From Thermoanaerobacterium sp. RBIITD (lineage in GTDB: Bacteria > Bacillota > Thermoanaerobacteria > Thermoanaerobacterales > Thermoanaerobacteraceae), in NCBI RefSeq assembly GCF_900205865.1, contig NZ_LT906662.1, positions 1,749,411-1,813,410 on the forward strand: DNA of 64,000 nt. Direction: 5' to 3'. Under the pieces are notes generated by a model that saw only the letters and a program-made list of their open reading frames with translations, searched no databases and was not told the origin of the DNA. The first letter of the stretch is position 1. Each line of letters starts with the position of its first letter. Positions 25,119 through 34,234 of this stretch are shown one piece after another. A program made the position numbers and the translations under genes.

Positions 25119-25159
25119 TACATCTATATATTGACAAAAACTATAAATAGGTGTACACT
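25119..25159 (+). promoter_or_regulatory. Promoter with 37-bp inverted-repeat operator (copy 2 of 3)
   Basis: TACATCTA (25119-25126) and TAGGTGTA (25148-25155), 21 bases apart. TTGACA is at 25131-25136, and TACACT with a 17-base spacer is at 25154-25159. It has the same geometry as at 4768, and drives the secreted protein gene at 25232 with a ~65-base leader. Confidence 0.75.
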
Positions 25160-25231
25160 ATATCTTGTAAGGAAAAATGTTGTAAGACATAAAAGTTGTA
25201 GTAAAATATTAATGAAGGAGTGATGCCACAT

Positions 25232-26149
25232 ATGAAGAAAACATTAAAAGTAGCATTAAGTGCATTATTAATAAGCACGATGTTAATACCAGCAGCAGGC
25301 TTTGCAGATAAAACATCAAATAGCGTAACATTAACGTCTACAACAATGACAACGACAAGTACAGCAAGCACGACAACTAATACGCCAGCAGCAAGTTCAC
25401 ATCATATAGCAGGACTTCCTAATGAGCCTGTATATGAGTCTAATCCGAACATATATATAGAAGGCAAAAAGGTTGACTTTAGAAATACTCAGGAAATACA
25501 AAAGGTTAATGGAACATATCAGGTTGTAACAGTTAACAGACCTATATTAATTGTTCGTGGACGTGTAATGATGCCTTTGAGAGCTTTTATATATTACATT
25601 ACAAATTATGTGAACGTGGTTAAAAGTCAGGTGGGCGGTGCTGTTGGACCTCCTGATATTGTATACTGGGATCCTGGATATAAATCAAACAGACCTGATG
25701 GATTTATAATTAACTCTGTAAGGTATGATAATGAATTAAATGGTTCTGGTTATCCAATGCCTGCTGATCCGTGGAAGTTAGGCTTTTTTATAAGAATGCC
25801 ATATATAGTTAAAGCTATAGACAATCCATATCATTATATGTTATTTAAGACTGATGTGCCACCTTTAATAATGGACGATGGTGTGACATACTTGCCGTTG
25901 AGAGCTGAAGCAAATGCCTTTGGATATGGCGTAAAGTTTGATCAGGCAACGAATTCAATATATATAAGCAAAAACTTGCCAATAGAATATGGAGATCAGT
26001 TCAAAAAAATTACTGATGTTGTACCGCCTAATGGTATGATATCTGGTAATGTTGGAGTTATAGCATTTGACGGTAACACAGGTCAATTATATACTATGAC
26101 AGATACTTATGGAAATTACACAACTCAATATGTAGAACCGTGGAAATAA
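25232..26149 (+). CDS. Secreted copper amine oxidase N-like surface protein 2
   Basis: 305 residues. Signal peptide MKKTLKVALSALLISTMLIP... ending AAGFAD is followed by a Thr/Ser-rich stretch. The same two domain halves as in the protein at 15686 follow: GRVMMPLRAFIYYI and VTYLPLRAEANAFGYGVKF. GTG 25220 and ATG 25223 are alternative starts, but ATG 25232 begins the signal peptide and lies 11 bases from AAGGAG. It is controlled by the shared operator and lies upstream of the giant surface protein. Confidence 0.78.
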   Translation: MKKTLKVALSALLISTMLIPAAGFADKTSNSVTLTSTTMTTTSTASTTTNTPAASSHHIAGLPNEPVYESNPNIYIEGKKVDFRNTQEIQKVNGTYQVVTVNRPILIVRGRVMMPLRAFIYYITNYVNVVKSQVGGAVGPPDIVYWDPGYKSNRPDGFIINSVRYDNELNGSGYPMPADPWKLGFFIRMPYIVKAIDNPYHYMLFKTDVPPLIMDDGVTYLPLRAEANAFGYGVKFDQATNSIYISKNLPIEYGDQFKKITDVVPPNGMISGNVGVIAFDGNTGQLYTMTDTYGNYTTQYVEPWK

Positions 26150-26199
26150 GGCAGGGAATATCCTGTCTTATTTTTTTGAGGACATAAGTCCTCTTTTTT
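26148..26199 (+). terminator. Two consecutive terminators
   Basis: First an imperfect hairpin AAGGCAGGGA / TCCTGTCTT plus ATTTTTTT. Then GAGGAC, ATAA, GTCCTC (26178-26193) with six T. GGAGGTGAT follows three bases later. Confidence 0.75.
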
Positions 26200-26215
26200 A
26201 TGGAGGTGATTTTTA

Positions 26216-29200
26216 ATGATAAAAGACCTTCTAATATTTAAAGAAAGAGAGGAGGTGAAAAACAAAACGAAAAAAGCAATACCGCTAATATTATCAGGAA
26301 TAATGATATTTGGCAGCATAGCATATACTCCTGTGAAAGCAAAAGCGGATACTCCTGCAATATCAGACAATGGTACAACATACGTGACAGTCCATATTCA
26401 CAGAGAGCTTACAGCAGAACAATATCAAAAAATAAAAGCTTCAGGCGGTGATCCATCACACTTCACAGACAATACTTTTTCAATAGATGACCTGATAAAA
26501 GCAGGTGCAGTAATACCTGATGGTGAAAGAATTGTATCGGCAGAAGTAACAAGTTCGTCAAACGGACAGGCAAGAGTGATGTCAACATCAGACAGTGGAT
26601 TGACAATAGGAACATGGGGCGGAAATGTAGAGCCTGATATGAACAGTCTCCAGTTTTCTTGGGCGCATATAAAGCACTACTATAGCTATATGGCATATTC
26701 ATCTACTTTGATAGGTCAAGATGATCACTTTAAGATGCCACGTACATTAGGATATGATCAACTGTTTATGCAAATAACAAATCCGCCTGGAATAAACAGT
26801 ATCTTAAAAAATTACGCACAAAATCCAGAAAATCCTAGTATAACAATAGATGGTGCAAATAGTGATAGTGATAAAGCAGGCTGGCAAGTTGCAACATTTG
26901 ATGCGTCCAATATAGATCAGGCAAAAACAAGTACAACATATAAAAAAGATGGAATACCTGCAATACTCTTAAATCCAGATAAAGATTATACATCGCCTCA
27001 AGGTTATGTAAGTGATCAAGGTAAATATTTTGTCAATGATGCACCGCCTGTGTGGAGCAATACGGAAGGCAGCGATAATGTTAATTATGCTTCATGGGTA
27101 CAAAAAACTGATAGTGGAGATTATCAATTTGGTAAAGGCAAGCAAATATCAAATATGCAGGTATATCCTCAATTTGACTTTTACCTTATGACAGAAGGCA
27201 AAACAGCAGCGTCACGATACGATACAAACTATGTAGCACTGTATTTTCCGCTTCATAAAGAAAGCAACGGAGAATATCTCTATTTAGGCGATCCAAATTC
27301 AAATAATGTTCCAAAAGAATTAATAGGACATGACTATAATAATTGGATACCAACAACACTAGCAGATCAAATAAATCCTTTGACTGGCAGTAAGTATGAT
27401 TTAAGACGTGATCCAAATACAGGCATGTACTATCAGGTTCAGCCTAACGGACAATGGGGTTCTAATGGATGGTACTTTTTGAGATATGTGTATGATGAAA
27501 CAACAGGAAAATATGTACCTTTAACAGACTTAAGATATCCTAATGGCAGTCCTGTGCAAATTGTATATGGTGATGGAGTACCTAATGCTCAAATAATAGG
27601 TGCGTCATATATTTTACTTCCTCCTCAATATAAAGGACATAAAATAAAAGCCTTTGTGTATAACACAGATGTAGGCTTTGATTTTGGTATTGATGTACGT
27701 GTAATGAAATCTAATAAGTACATTTTTGATACTGATGTAACGCTTAAAATAACATACTCAAATGGCAGTGGACTAGTGATAACAAAGACAGTAGACAGAC
27801 CTTATATAAACATTGGAGAGAGCGACTACTATGAGGTGACAGTTAAAAATACATCAGATAAGCCTGTTGACAATGTTGTTGTAACTGACCAAATGCCACA
27901 AGGACTTAAATATGTAAGCATTGAGCCTTCAATTGGCTATTACAATGGATATATGTGGTATATAGGTACGTTAGAGCCTAATCAGACTGCTATATTGAAA
28001 GCAAATGTAATTGCAGTAAGCAACGGTGAATACGTAAATAGTGCAGTGGTAAATAATAAGGCAGCTTCTGCAACAATATTTGTCGGTGATTATCAGGCAA
28101 CTGGAAACCTGACAGTATCAGAAATCCATACATTTGACCAAAACAACCATGACACAGCAATTATAAGCAAACCTCAATACGTCCATATAGCTGTTGATAC
28201 AAAATCGCTTTATCAGTTTCATGGAACAGCAACTGCAAGGCTGTATATAAATCATAATCTAGTAAACACTCAAATAGTAAACTATGATCCATTCGGTGAA
28301 AAATCAGTCGATTTCGGTTCGTACTATTTGACAGGTACAGAACTGATAACAGCGACAATCGACTATAACAATCCAGTATATCAGGGCGATAATGATGGTT
28401 CTAAAGCAGGTGAAATGTTCCATAACACGGACAATGACAGGCTTTTAAAAGAAACACAATACAAAGACAATGTCCTTAATAAACAGCTTGAAGGCGGACA
28501 GAAAGAAGTATCTGGAGGTACATTAGATGTAAAATTTGATTTTACAGGAACTACAAAAAATCCTTATAACAACATGGACGAGGCTATGGTAGGTGACAGT
28601 ATAGGCACTGTAAATTATACAGAGGATTCAAACTGGGTTTATGACAGGTATATTGTTGAAAGCCTTAATCACTACGTTGCAAATAGCAGTCCTTGGGGCA
28701 CTCATCAGGAAAATCCGACAAGCCATAAGGTGCTTGTAAATCCAGAAAATGCGTCTTATACAGATAACTTTAATTGGTACTTGCCTACAAGTCCTTATCC
28801 AGGCGGACCATTAAATCAAGAATCAATATCGTTTACGACACTTCCAGTAATGCAAGGATCAAGCGGTTCAAATACAAATTATTGGACTGATTATTATCAG
28901 TGGAACGTAATAACAGGTTCTTATGTGAACTCTTGGTGGGAAGATTATGGATATTGGACGACAGAATATTATTCGTGGACTGATAGTGATGGCAACGTAC
29001 ATTTTGGCTCATATAGTTTATATCATCCTGTACCTGTAAAAGTATCATCCGGTCCTATAACGTATCAAGATTTAGGCAATCCTGAATATACGTCAACTGG
29101 AGTAACAAATTACAATGTTTCATGGGGTCAGATTAATCTGCTGCCTGTATCTGGCAAAAGATATGATGACGATCATTATAACATAGAAAGTTATTCATAT

Positions 29201-30343
29201 GATATGTGGGTAACATTGACAGATTGGGATTATTACAAAAATCAAATGTACTGGACAGGTATACCGCAGCACTTCGGCATGGATAAAAAGCCGTTAAGAG
29301 TATATTACAACAATGCGCCTGTAGCTTATTTTTCAGTTGTAGGTGATGTAAACGGCGTTAATAAAAATAATAAAATATCTCTGCAAGACCTGTCATATGA
29401 TCCTGATTTTGATCCTATTGTAGCTTGGAAATGGAATATAGACGGAAATGTGTTTACAGACAAAACAGCAGCAGAAAATTACTTAAATACGGTTGCGGTA
29501 AATCAGCCAGGCTATCATCTAATAAAGCTATCAGTTGAGGACAATCCAACAGGCAGGTATTCAAGATTAAAAGCAAGATGGTCTGACGTATATATGAAAA
29601 CACTTCAGATATATCCTGAAAACAACTCTCCAGTGTCATATAAGGCACAAATAACGTTTGACAGAGATGTGGTATATACGTTATGGCATCCGTCAGTACC
29701 TTCAATAGCAATAGACAGTGAACAACATTCATTCTTAAAAGTGCATGTAAAAGTAACTGACATAGGCTATTGGACGTATGAATACGGAGTAAATGGAGAG
29801 AAAATATTGAGATTTGTACCGCTTGATTTGACTAAAGTAGATGAACCTGAAACACTCGTGGTGCGTTATAAGGACGCAGGCAGACAAACGATAACGCCTA
29901 AATACGTTAAAAACCTGAAACAGGACAAAAATAGTTTTGAATATGATGCGTATTTTGAGTATCCTAAAGCAGGACAGATTGACTTAAATGACATTTACTA
30001 TGCTAATCAAGGTATAAATCCGTACACAAAAGATACAAAGATGGTATTTCCGTTTGAGGTAGAAAAGTACGGGAAAGTAGACACGCTTGTAAAAGACAAT
30101 GTTGCAATCAATGCTTTTGATCCGACGTTTGCGAATCCTCCTGGACCTGATGTGACCTATTTTGAGCGTATACATGGACTTGGAATAGCACGTGTGGATC
30201 ATTACTTGTTAAAGGACAACAAACTGTACCTTAAAATGCAGCCTGATCCTTTAATGAAACCTGTGCCTTTTATTGGACGGAAAGATACTCAAATAGACAA
30301 TAAACTTGAATATGATGTAGACCATCAGGTTTATCCTTACTAG
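26216..30343 (+). CDS. Giant surface protein with DUF11-like and PKD-like domains
   Basis: 1375 residues. A signal peptide (AIPLILSGIMIFGSIAYTPVKAKA) begins about 18 residues in. A DUF11-type repeat lies at ~525-630 (GESDYYEVTVKNTSDKPVDN, then VVTDQMPQGLKYV). A PKD-like segment lies at ~1035-1110 (VGDVNGVNKNNKISLQDLSY). The rest is Tyr/Trp/Asn-rich beta sequence. No sortase motif or C-terminal anchor helix is visible, so attachment would be by another route. ATG 26216 has GGAGGTGAT; a GTG at 26255 next to GAGGAG is a less likely alternative. Probably an adhesin or appendage component. Confidence 0.8.
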   Translation: MIKDLLIFKEREEVKNKTKKAIPLILSGIMIFGSIAYTPVKAKADTPAISDNGTTYVTVHIHRELTAEQYQKIKASGGDPSHFTDNTFSIDDLIKAGAVIPDGERIVSAEVTSSSNGQARVMSTSDSGLTIGTWGGNVEPDMNSLQFSWAHIKHYYSYMAYSSTLIGQDDHFKMPRTLGYDQLFMQITNPPGINSILKNYAQNPENPSITIDGANSDSDKAGWQVATFDASNIDQAKTSTTYKKDGIPAILLNPDKDYTSPQGYVSDQGKYFVNDAPPVWSNTEGSDNVNYASWVQKTDSGDYQFGKGKQISNMQVYPQFDFYLMTEGKTAASRYDTNYVALYFPLHKESNGEYLYLGDPNSNNVPKELIGHDYNNWIPTTLADQINPLTGSKYDLRRDPNTGMYYQVQPNGQWGSNGWYFLRYVYDETTGKYVPLTDLRYPNGSPVQIVYGDGVPNAQIIGASYILLPPQYKGHKIKAFVYNTDVGFDFGIDVRVMKSNKYIFDTDVTLKITYSNGSGLVITKTVDRPYINIGESDYYEVTVKNTSDKPVDNVVVTDQMPQGLKYVSIEPSIGYYNGYMWYIGTLEPNQTAILKANVIAVSNGEYVNSAVVNNKAASATIFVGDYQATGNLTVSEIHTFDQNNHDTAIISKPQYVHIAVDTKSLYQFHGTATARLYINHNLVNTQIVNYDPFGEKSVDFGSYYLTGTELITATIDYNNPVYQGDNDGSKAGEMFHNTDNDRLLKETQYKDNVLNKQLEGGQKEVSGGTLDVKFDFTGTTKNPYNNMDEAMVGDSIGTVNYTEDSNWVYDRYIVESLNHYVANSSPWGTHQENPTSHKVLVNPENASYTDNFNWYLPTSPYPGGPLNQESISFTTLPVMQGSSGSNTNYWTDYYQWNVITGSYVNSWWEDYGYWTTEYYSWTDSDGNVHFGSYSLYHPVPVKVSSGPITYQDLGNPEYTSTGVTNYNVSWGQINLLPVSGKRYDDDHYNIESYSYDMWVTLTDWDYYKNQMYWTGIPQHFGMDKKPLRVYYNNAPVAYFSVVGDVNGVNKNNKISLQDLSYDPDFDPIVAWKWNIDGNVFTDKTAAENYLNTVAVNQPGYHLIKLSVEDNPTGRYSRLKARWSDVYMKTLQIYPENNSPVSYKAQITFDRDVVYTLWHPSVPSIAIDSEQHSFLKVHVKVTDIGYWTYEYGVNGEKILRFVPLDLTKVDEPETLVVRYKDAGRQTITPKYVKNLKQDKNSFEYDAYFEYPKAGQIDLNDIYYANQGINPYTKDTKMVFPFEVEKYGKVDTLVKDNVAINAFDPTFANPPGPDVTYFERIHGLGIARVDHYLLKDNKLYLKMQPDPLMKPVPFIGRKDTQIDNKLEYDVDHQVYPY

Positions 30344-30383
30344 AAAGCAGGAGTACTTAATGTATTCCTGCTTTTGTTTTTTT
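30344..30383 (+). terminator. Terminator of the giant surface protein gene
   Basis: AAAGCAGGA and TCCTGCTTT with a 13-base loop, then TGTTTTTTT. The IS605-type copy 2 is inserted directly behind its T-run. Confidence 0.75.
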
Positions 30384-30481
30384 AGGATCATAGGCGGGAA
30401 TCCTCTCCAATTCATTGGAGAGATGAAAGCCGTTTTTTTATTATTACAATACCATGTGTAGAATCATAATGAATATAGATA

Positions 30482-30510
30482 TTGAATATAAGTGAAAAAT
30501 ATAGTATACT
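30482..30510 (+). promoter_or_regulatory. tnpA promoter of copy 2, leaderless geometry
   Basis: TTGAAT (30482-30487), 17-base spacer, TATACT (30505-30510); ATG is six bases after the -10 box. Confidence 0.7.
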
Positions 30511-30516
30511 ATATGT

Positions 30517-30927
30517 ATGGAAAAGAATAACTTAATTCATGCAAGGACATGTGTATACAATGTTAATTATCACATCGTTTGGTCTACAAAATATAGAAAG
30601 GAGGTATTGACTGAAGATATACAAGAATATCTCAAATCGTTGTTTGGTGAAATAGCAAATGACAAGGGATTTATAATAGCTTCAATGGAAATAATGCCAG
30701 ACCATGTACATGTATTTGTATCCGCACATCCGCAAGTAGCACCTTCATACATTGTTAAAATGCTTAAAGGAATAAGTGCCAGAAGAACATTAATGAAGTA
30801 TCCTGAACTGACAAAACAATTATGGAAAGGACATCTTTGGAATTCATCATTCTATATCGAAACAATTGGTTCCATATCTGAAGATGTAATAAAAAAATAC
30901 ATTGAACATCAAAAGACAAGGGGGTGA
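30517..30927 (+). CDS. tnpA: TnpA, Y1 transposase, copy 2
   Basis: 136 residues, with HUH motif MPDHVHVFV and Tyr in SSFYIETIG, as in copy 1. Substitutions are scattered (KISPSYIAKM versus QVAPSYIVKM), while the catalytic residues are unchanged, indicating purifying selection rather than decay. Confidence 0.95.
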   Translation: MEKNNLIHARTCVYNVNYHIVWSTKYRKEVLTEDIQEYLKSLFGEIANDKGFIIASMEIMPDHVHVFVSAHPQVAPSYIVKMLKGISARRTLMKYPELTKQLWKGHLWNSSFYIETIGSISEDVIKKYIEHQKTRG

Positions 30928-30933
30928 AATGAT

Positions 30934-32574
30934 ATGAGTGCAAAAACTAAAAGTGTATTTTTGTATGGTAAACCTACCAATATAAAATTAACTGAAATAT
31001 TAACTATGCAAAAACTGTATACCCAACTTGTTAATACTTACATTGACCTTTTAATTAATAATAAAAATTTATACTTAACAATTTTTCTTAACAATAAAAA
31101 AGATAGTGAGATACGTCAATTCGAAAAAAATCAGCGAAATAAGTGTGGATTAAATTATCTTGGTTCGGCTTTGGGACAAAACGCATTTGATCATGCATTA
31201 AAAGAGTTGCATAATCATTTTATCAGAATAAAAAACTATATGTATGGCTTATACGTGAATAAGGGCGATATTAGCAATTTTATATCATCAACGACATTAT
31301 TAAATGCTTCATTACTTAAACTCAATCCTTACGCTGAATTAAATCGATTAATAGATGTTAATCAAAAAATTATTGATGAGAAAAATGGTAAATGCACAAA
31401 AGAATATGAAAATAAGATATTGTTCTATAAAGAATTGCTTGCTATGCTTTATAAGCATACTAGTGAAGAAATACAATTCATGATGTCAACAGTACGCACA
31501 ACATTTTTTGAAGAACTTGCTGCAAGAAAAATGCCTGAAATAAAAGACGCACCAATACAATTAGATTCAAGACTGTGCAAGATAGAAAAGGCAGATCATA
31601 TAAAAGCGGATTATGTAATACGTGTTAAAACACTCAAAAAAGGAAAATGGATTGACATACCACTCAAGACATCCAATGATTCGGCGAGAAGGCTTAACCA
31701 ATATAAAAATGGATCACCCACAATAAAAGTCTTAAAATCAGGTTTGATAAGAGTAAGCGTGCCAGTAGAAAAGAAAACAAAAGAATATAAATATGACAAA
31801 ATCATTGGTATAGATGTCGGAGAAACAGAACTTATTCATACATCAGAAAACAAAATATATGGCAGTTTCAAACAAATGATAGAAATATATGATTTAACTG
31901 TTCTTCCTAAATTATCGAACAGAAGCAAATTAAAAGCACTAATGAGAAAATACAGGAAAGAAATCAAAAAGGCGAATGATGAAAACAAAAAACAGAAACT
32001 AAGGGAAAAAATAGGGAATATTAATAAAATGCTGCAAGGAAGAAAGTCTCTGAACCGTGTTCTGAGATCATATAATCATGCAGTCAATAAAGAAATATCT
32101 TCTGCCATTAAAGGATTTATAAATGACGTAAAAGGTAAAGAAATACTTGTATCAATGGAAGATCTGAATATACTGGAATTTGACCGTGGCAGGAAAAGCA
32201 ACAGACGTGATACTAACTGGGCAAGAGGACAGCTGCTTAAAAAGATGCAGGAAAAACTGGAATGGCACGGGGTAAAATTTGTAGGAGTCGAACCTGCATA
32301 TACATCACAGGAATGTCCCATATGTCATAATGCAAACAAGAAAAATCGAAACGGTAAACAATTCAAATGTATATGTTGCGGATATGAAGATGACGCAGAT
32401 CACGTAGGTGCAATAAATATAGCAAAGAGAGCTGAAGACAAAGAAATAGCAGAAATAGTGGAGAAATACAAATATAATAAAAAATATAGGCATAATAAGC
32501 TAAAAATGTTGCTTAATGAAAGACATAATAAATATATGGATAGCGTAGCTATTACGCAAATAATAGCCATATGA
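30934..32574 (+). CDS. tnpB: TnpB RNA-guided nuclease, copy 2
   Basis: 546 residues, the same length as copy 1. RuvC segments GIDVGETEL, VSMEDLNI and DDADHVGAINI and the zinc ribbon CPICHN...CICCGY are all intact. It starts six bases after tnpA (GGGGGTGAAATGAT). Predicted to be active; its guide would come from sequence beyond 32764. Confidence 0.93.
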   Translation: MSAKTKSVFLYGKPTNIKLTEILTMQKLYTQLVNTYIDLLINNKNLYLTIFLNNKKDSEIRQFEKNQRNKCGLNYLGSALGQNAFDHALKELHNHFIRIKNYMYGLYVNKGDISNFISSTTLLNASLLKLNPYAELNRLIDVNQKIIDEKNGKCTKEYENKILFYKELLAMLYKHTSEEIQFMMSTVRTTFFEELAARKMPEIKDAPIQLDSRLCKIEKADHIKADYVIRVKTLKKGKWIDIPLKTSNDSARRLNQYKNGSPTIKVLKSGLIRVSVPVEKKTKEYKYDKIIGIDVGETELIHTSENKIYGSFKQMIEIYDLTVLPKLSNRSKLKALMRKYRKEIKKANDENKKQKLREKIGNINKMLQGRKSLNRVLRSYNHAVNKEISSAIKGFINDVKGKEILVSMEDLNILEFDRGRKSNRRDTNWARGQLLKKMQEKLEWHGVKFVGVEPAYTSQECPICHNANKKNRNGKQFKCICCGYEDDADHVGAINIAKRAEDKEIAEIVEKYKYNKKYRHNKLKMLLNERHNKYMDSVAITQIIAI

Positions 32575-32764
32575 ACCTCTTACCTTCCATACGGGGATGA
32601 AGTATCGAGATTATTTGCTCATTTGCAGATAGCCGATATAGCACAACAGATTGGTTACTGTTTGTATCGAGGTAGGTAAATCATCTATGGGTATGTTCCA
32701 TAGAACCGAGGACGATACAGAAGGGGCTTAATCTGATGCTCTCTACTTTAGTAGAGAGAGGTTC
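32575..32764 (+). ncRNA. Right end / omega (guide) RNA scaffold of IS copy 2
   Basis: Conserved with 9412-9611: ATGAACCTCTTA, AGCCGATATAGC, TTTGTATCGAGGTAG, GACGATACAGAAGG, GAGGTTCAC. Differences are concentrated in loops and in the spacer, as expected for a structured RNA. Confidence 0.65.
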
Positions 32765-32766
32765 AC

Positions 32767-32792
32767 GCACTCTTTTGAGTGCCTTTTTTTTT
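32767..32792 (+). terminator. Terminator displaced by IS copy 2
   Basis: GCACTC, TTTT, GAGTGC, then C and nine T. It is now the first sequence after the IS and upstream of the pilin array. Confidence 0.75.
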
Positions 32793-32836
32793 GTGCACGT
32801 AAAAGTGCCAATAAAAAATTTTTAGGAGGTAGTTTT

Positions 32837-33019
32837 ATGAATTTAACAAATTTACTCAAAAAATCAAAGAAAGGTTCTGCGGAGATAGTTGCTTTTGCAA
32901 TACTTTTGATCTTCATTGTAGTTGCAGCAGGACCACAGATTAAGCAGCTTGGTCAGACAGTAGTATCAGGTGTAACAAACACTAACACACAGGTACAACA
33001 GACTCTTGGCACAAATTAA
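32837..33019 (+). CDS. Flp-like pilin A1
   Basis: 60 residues: a basic leader (LLKKSKKGS), Glu at +3 after Gly-Ser, a hydrophobic helix (EIVAFAILLIFIVVAAG) and a short Thr/Gln-rich tail. This is the size and layout of Flp pilins with class III leaders cut by a TadV-type peptidase. First of five closely related A-type copies; strong TTAGGAGG ribosome site. Confidence 0.82.
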   Translation: MNLTNLLKKSKKGSAEIVAFAILLIFIVVAAGPQIKQLGQTVVSGVTNTNTQVQQTLGTN

Positions 33020-33050
33020 CAATAACACATAAAGTTTAGGAGGTGTTGCT

Positions 33051-33233
33051 ATGAGTTTAACAGGTTTACTCAAGAAATCAAAGAAAGGCTCTGCTGAAAT
33101 AGTTGCCTTTGCAATACTTTTGATCTTCATTGTAGTTGCAGCAGGACCACAGATTAAGCAGCTTGGTCAGACAGTAGTATCAGGTGTAACAAACACTAAC
33201 ACACAGGTACAACAGACTCTTGGCACAAATTAA
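33051..33233 (+). CDS. Flp-like pilin A2
   Basis: 60 residues, differing from A1 only at two positions near the start (MSLTG versus MNLTN). The upstream region differs from that of A1 and matches that of A3, so A2 and A3 form a tandem duplication of about 214 bases. Confidence 0.82.
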   Translation: MSLTGLLKKSKKGSAEIVAFAILLIFIVVAAGPQIKQLGQTVVSGVTNTNTQVQQTLGTN

Positions 33234-33264
33234 CAATAACACATAAAGTTTAGGAGGTGTTGCT

Positions 33265-33447
33265 ATGAGTTTAACAGGTTTACTCAAGAAATCAAAGAAA
33301 GGCTCTGCTGAAATAGTTGCCTTTGCAATACTCTTAATCTTTATAGTAGTTGCAGCAGGACCACAGATTAAGCAGCTTGGTCAGACAGTTGTTAATGGCG
33401 TTTCAAATACCAATACACAAGTGCAACAAACATTAGGTACTCATTAA
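33265..33447 (+). CDS. Flp-like pilin A3
   Basis: 60 residues. The first half is identical to A2. The last third uses different codons and residues (NGVSNTNTQVQQTLGTH) and is shared at the DNA level with the silent copy A4. This mosaic pattern points to gene conversion or unequal crossing-over within the array. Confidence 0.82.
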   Translation: MSLTGLLKKSKKGSAEIVAFAILLIFIVVAAGPQIKQLGQTVVNGVSNTNTQVQQTLGTH

Positions 33448-33454
33448 TTTTTAT

Positions 33455-33487
33455 ATGCACTCCTTTGTGGGTGCATTATTTTTGTAA
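33455..33487 (+). terminator. Terminator between pilins A3 and B1
   Basis: ATGCAC...GTGCAT stem with inner CC/GG pairs, then TATTTTTG. The same hairpin follows A4 (around 33939) and, with small changes, A5 (43398). Confidence 0.65.
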
Positions 33488-33510
33488 AAAAATTTTAAGG
33501 AGGTTTTAAA

Positions 33511-33705
33511 ATGTTAACAAACATAAAAAACAAAGTTGTAAAATTTATTTCAGACAGGAAAGGTTCTGATGTGGTAACAGTAGTCGCAATAATAGCATTT
33601 GCAGTAGCAGTAATACTTTTTGCACTTCCTACAACAAGAGATGCAATAGTAAACTTTGTTTCAAATGTAATGTCAAAGTTAACAAGTACAGCAGTAGGAA
33701 ATTAA
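33511..33705 (+). CDS. Flp-like pilin B1
   Basis: 64 residues: leader ISDRKGSD, then helix VVTVVAIIAFAVAVILFALP, then TTRDAIVNFVSNVMSKL. It is a different pilin type from the A series but has the same KGS processing site. Nearly identical to B2 (33995), with two substitutions (V11A and D to E in TTRDA). Confidence 0.78.
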   Translation: MLTNIKNKVVKFISDRKGSDVVTVVAIIAFAVAVILFALPTTRDAIVNFVSNVMSKLTSTAVGN

Positions 33706-33748
33706 GGCACGTAAAAGTGCCAATAAAAAAATTTTAGGAGGTAGTTTT

Positions 33749-33931
33749 ATAGATTTAACAAATTTACTTAAAAAATCAAAGAAAGGCTCTGCTGAAATAG
33801 TTGCCTTTGCAATACTCTTAATCTTTATAGTAGTTGCAGCAGGACCACAGATTAAGCAGCTTGGTCAGACAGTTGTTAATGGCGTTTCAAATACCAATAC
33901 ACAAGTGCAACAAACATTAGGTACTCATTAA
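33749..33931 (+). pseudogene. Pilin A4: silent copy with ATA in place of the ATG start
   Basis: A full 60-codon A-type pilin frame with intact ribosome site (TTTTAGGAGGTAGTTTT), but the start codon is ATA (33749-33751) and the next codon is GAT instead of AAT. The rest has no stop or frameshift and matches A3. No alternative ATG/GTG/TTG lies at usable spacing. It is either silent or very weakly translated. Confidence 0.8.
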
Positions 33932-33994
33932 TTTTTATATGCACTCCTTTGCGGGTGCATTATTTTTGTAAAAAAATTTTAAGGAGGTTTTAAA

Positions 33995-34189
33995 ATGTTA
34001 ACAAACATAAAAAACAAAGCTGTAAAATTTATTTCAGACAGGAAAGGTTCTGATGTGGTAACAGTAGTCGCAATAATAGCATTTGCAGTAGCAGTAATAC
34101 TTTTTGCACTTCCTACAACAAGAGAAGCAATAGTAAACTTTGTTTCAAATGTAATGTCAAAGTTAACAAGTACAGCAGTAGGAAATTAA
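33995..34189 (+). CDS. Flp-like pilin B2
   Basis: 64 residues, two substitutions from B1. The A4-B2 unit (about 33710-34196) is a duplicate of the A3-B1 unit, including the intervening terminator hairpin. Confidence 0.78.
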   Translation: MLTNIKNKAVKFISDRKGSDVVTVVAIIAFAVAVILFALPTTREAIVNFVSNVMSKLTSTAVGN

Positions 34190-34220
34190 GGCACGTAAAA
34201 AGTGCCTTAATTTTTTTTTT
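34186..34220 (+). terminator. Terminator after the pilin array
   Basis: TTAAGGCAC and GTGCCTTAA with a 7-base loop, followed by ten T. GGAGGTG of the tadE-like gene follows. Confidence 0.8.
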
Positions 34221-34234
34221 AGGAGGTGTAATTT

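Larger units (their letters stand above)
30390..32764 (+). mobile_element. IS200/IS605-type transposon, copy 2
   Basis: Shares both ends, gene order and size with copy 1 at 7233. Left hairpin CTCTCCAATTCATTGGAGAG near 30402; right hairpin CTCTCTACTTTAGTAGAGAG near 32740. It is preceded by TTTAGGATC and sits harmlessly between a terminator and the pilin array. The proteins differ from copy 1 at many positions, so the two arrived or diverged some time ago. Confidence 0.85.
33265..34189. repeat. Duplicated pilin units (A3-B1 and A4-B2)
   Basis: Two successive units, each an A-type pilin, a hairpin terminator and a B-type pilin. Their second halves are almost base-identical. The 5' ends differ: the A4 leader resembles A1 (GTAAAAGTGCCAATAAAAA), while A3 resembles A2. 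Confidence 0.75.
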
